From positions 1 through 15,666 of the forward strand of contig CALJVC010000130.1 of assembly GCA_937974845.1 (NCBI GenBank): DNA of 15,666 bases, written 5' to 3'. Below, piece after piece: positions 14,688-15,666 of the stretch. The stretch's first letter is position 1. Each line of letters opens with the position of its first letter. The DNA is from an uncultured Pseudogracilibacillus sp. (lineage in GTDB: Bacteria > Bacillota > Bacilli > Bacillales > Amphibacillaceae). The notes under the pieces are model-generated. The model did no database searches, was not told the DNA's origin, and was given only the letters and a program-made list of their open reading frames with translations. The position numbers were made by a program, and so were the translations under genes.

Positions 14688-15086
14688 ATGAATGCAGCAA
14701 TTGCAATAGCTGTTATTATTGTTGCGTTAGCTTTTGCGGTATTAGTAGGTTACCTTGCTATGACCTTAAAAGCGACGCAAAGAACATTAAACAATGTAGC
14801 TAACACGTTAGAAAGCGTAGAGAAGCAGGTGGAAGGAATTACGACAGAAACTACGCTTTTATTACAGAAAACGAATGATTTAGCAGAAGACGTCAATTAT
14901 AAAGTGAGTAAATTAAATAGTGTGTTTGAAAGTGTTGAAGATATTGGGGATTCTTTCAATAATTTAACCGCCTCTATTAAGAAGCTAACCTTGAATTTAA
15001 ATGATGATGAAGAAGTAGGGAAGGCAAAGGAAGCAGTGAAGTGGGGTTCAGCTATTATGAGTCTTTGGAAAAATCGCGATAAGTAG
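14688..15086 (+). CDS. ytxG: YtxG, DUF948 membrane protein
   Basis: The 132-residue protein has an N-terminal membrane segment (about residues 2-26, NAAIAIAVIIVALAFAVLV) followed by a long coiled-coil-like region rich in heptad Leu, Val and Ile (TLNNVANTLESVEKQVEGI). This matches the DUF948/YtxG family. The role is unknown; in B. subtilis ytxG is in an operon with ytxH and is linked to general stress and stationary phase. ATG 14688 is chosen because AAGGAG (14673-14678) lies 9 bases ahead; the ATG at 14679 overlaps the ribosome-binding site. Its stop codon overlaps the ytxH ribosome-binding site, so the pair is an operon. Confidence 0.9.
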   Translation: MNAAIAIAVIIVALAFAVLVGYLAMTLKATQRTLNNVANTLESVEKQVEGITTETTLLLQKTNDLAEDVNYKVSKLNSVFESVEDIGDSFNNLTASIKKLTLNLNDDEEVGKAKEAVKWGSAIMSLWKNRDK

Positions 15087-15097
15087 GAGGGCTATAT

Positions 15098-15598
15098 ATG
15101 AGCGAAAGGTCGGATAATACGAAGGCTTTTTTAACTGGTACATTGATCGGAAGTATTATTGGTTCAGTGACAGCATTGCTCCTTGCTCCGAAGTCCGGTG
15201 ATGACTTGAGGCAGGATATTGGTGAAGGGGCTAAACTGGTCTTAGATAAGGCGGATGATTTTAAAGATACCGTGCAAGAGAAAACTGGTGAGTATGCAAG
15301 AAAGGCTGTAGATACGACGACCCAGTTTACAAAAGAAGTAACCGACAAAACAAAAGATATCGCTCAAGAAGTTTCGGATAAAACGAAAGAAATTACTGCC
15401 AAAACAAAAGAAGTCGTCGAACAGGCAAAAGAAGTTGTAGATCCTAGAACTAAGCAAGCTACAACGGTGTCTGATGAGACGACAGAAACTGAAGATGCTG
15501 AAGCACTTCAAAAGGCGAAAGAAGTAGCTGATAAAGTAGAAGAACTAAATGAACAAGTGGATCAAATCGTTGAAGAAGATGAAAAAAACAATCTGTAA
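15098..15598 (+). CDS. ytxH: YtxH-domain protein
   Basis: The N-terminal hydrophobic segment (about 10-30, FLTGTLIGSIIGSVTALLLAPKSG) with the GxxxGxxxALLLAPKSG signature is the YtxH domain. It is followed by a polar, LEA-like helical tail with repeated TK-E/D-V/I units: TKEVTD, TKDIAQEVSD, TKEITA and TKEVVEQ (about 75-115). The last part is acidic. It is probably a membrane-anchored stress protein; the B. subtilis operon is induced in stationary phase and by stress. Start: ATG 15098 with GGAGG (15086-15090), spacing 7. The length is 166 residues. In B. subtilis ytxJ follows; here only about 68 bases remain and they hold a repeat-like sequence instead. Confidence 0.9.
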   Translation: MSERSDNTKAFLTGTLIGSIIGSVTALLLAPKSGDDLRQDIGEGAKLVLDKADDFKDTVQEKTGEYARKAVDTTTQFTKEVTDKTKDIAQEVSDKTKEITAKTKEVVEQAKEVVDPRTKQATTVSDETTETEDAEALQKAKEVADKVEELNEQVDQIVEEDEKNNL

Positions 15599-15612
15599 GA
15601 TTTTTAGAAATA

Positions 15613-15666
15613 AGAGGCTGGGACAAAACTAGTCTAAAATGAGAAAAATTGCGGAATCAACATTGA
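15613..15666. repeat. Possible dispersed repeat or insertion-sequence end, cut by window edge
   Basis: AGAGGCTGGGACAAAA (15613-15628) resembles a sequence I know from many Firmicutes intergenic regions and near insertion-sequence ends. It begins 15 bases after the ytxH stop, with no ordinary terminator before it. The matching arm, if any, would be to the right of the window, so strand, type and extent are open. Confidence 0.4.

Noticed and set aside
15242..15511. 89-codon minus-strand open frame opposite ytxH, Phe- and Cys-rich
   Set aside because: It is the reverse of the Lys/Glu/Asp repeats in YtxH and not a plausible gene.

Overview
The window is typical of a low-GC Gram-positive bacterium of the Bacillaceae. 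Nearly every protein matches a Bacillus subtilis 'yt-' family (YtgP, RsuA-type synthase, YtlQ/YtlR, YtzH, YtnP, YtzB, YtoP, YtoQ, YtpQ, SftA, MurC, YtxG, YtxH), and the genes are preceded by strong AGGAGG-like ribosome-binding sites. The exact genus cannot be told from the sequence. I see no phage, CRISPR array, toxin-antitoxin pair, defence system or complete mobile element.

Layout. (1) 1-50 is the 3' end of a 5S rRNA, so an rRNA operon runs into the window from the left and ends at a strong hairpin terminator (59-97). The minus-strand gene for a 76-residue membrane peptide converges on the same hairpin. (2) 555-4749 is a compact plus-strand run: lipid II flippase-type transporter (ytgP), 16S pseudouridine synthase, NERD-like protein (ytlQ) and a diacylglycerol kinase-type lipid kinase (ytlR), with genes overlapping or a few bases apart. 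(3) 4752-6464 holds ytzH (minus), a possible 14-codon ORF with a strong ribosome-binding site, the metallo-beta-lactamase-fold lactonase ytnP (plus), a two-way terminator, and the PepSY protein ytzB (minus). (4) 6603-8201 holds the M42 aminopeptidase ytoP and a DUF84 NTP phosphatase, ended by a hairpin that separates them from the minus-strand ytoQ. (5) 8843-14524 holds ytpQ, the DNA translocase sftA, a nicotinate phosphoribosyltransferase and murC. (6) 14688-15598 holds the ytxG-ytxH pair, followed by the start of what looks like a dispersed repeat or insertion-sequence end at the right edge.

Taken together the genes are housekeeping: cell-wall precursor synthesis (MurC) and export (YtgP), chromosome clearance from the septum (SftA), ribosome modification (RsuA type), lipid phosphate recycling (YtlR), nucleotide clean-up and NAD salvage (DUF84 protein, nicotinate phosphoribosyltransferase), peptide turnover (YtoP) and envelope or stress-associated small proteins (YtxG, YtxH, YtzB).

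The points most worth a second look are modest: the short translated-looking ORF ahead of ytnP, the inverted repeat between ytzB and ytoP, the placement of the nicotinate phosphoribosyltransferase between sftA and murC, the basic patch in the SftA linker, and the repeat at the right edge. I did not find convincing evidence of an undescribed biological system here.
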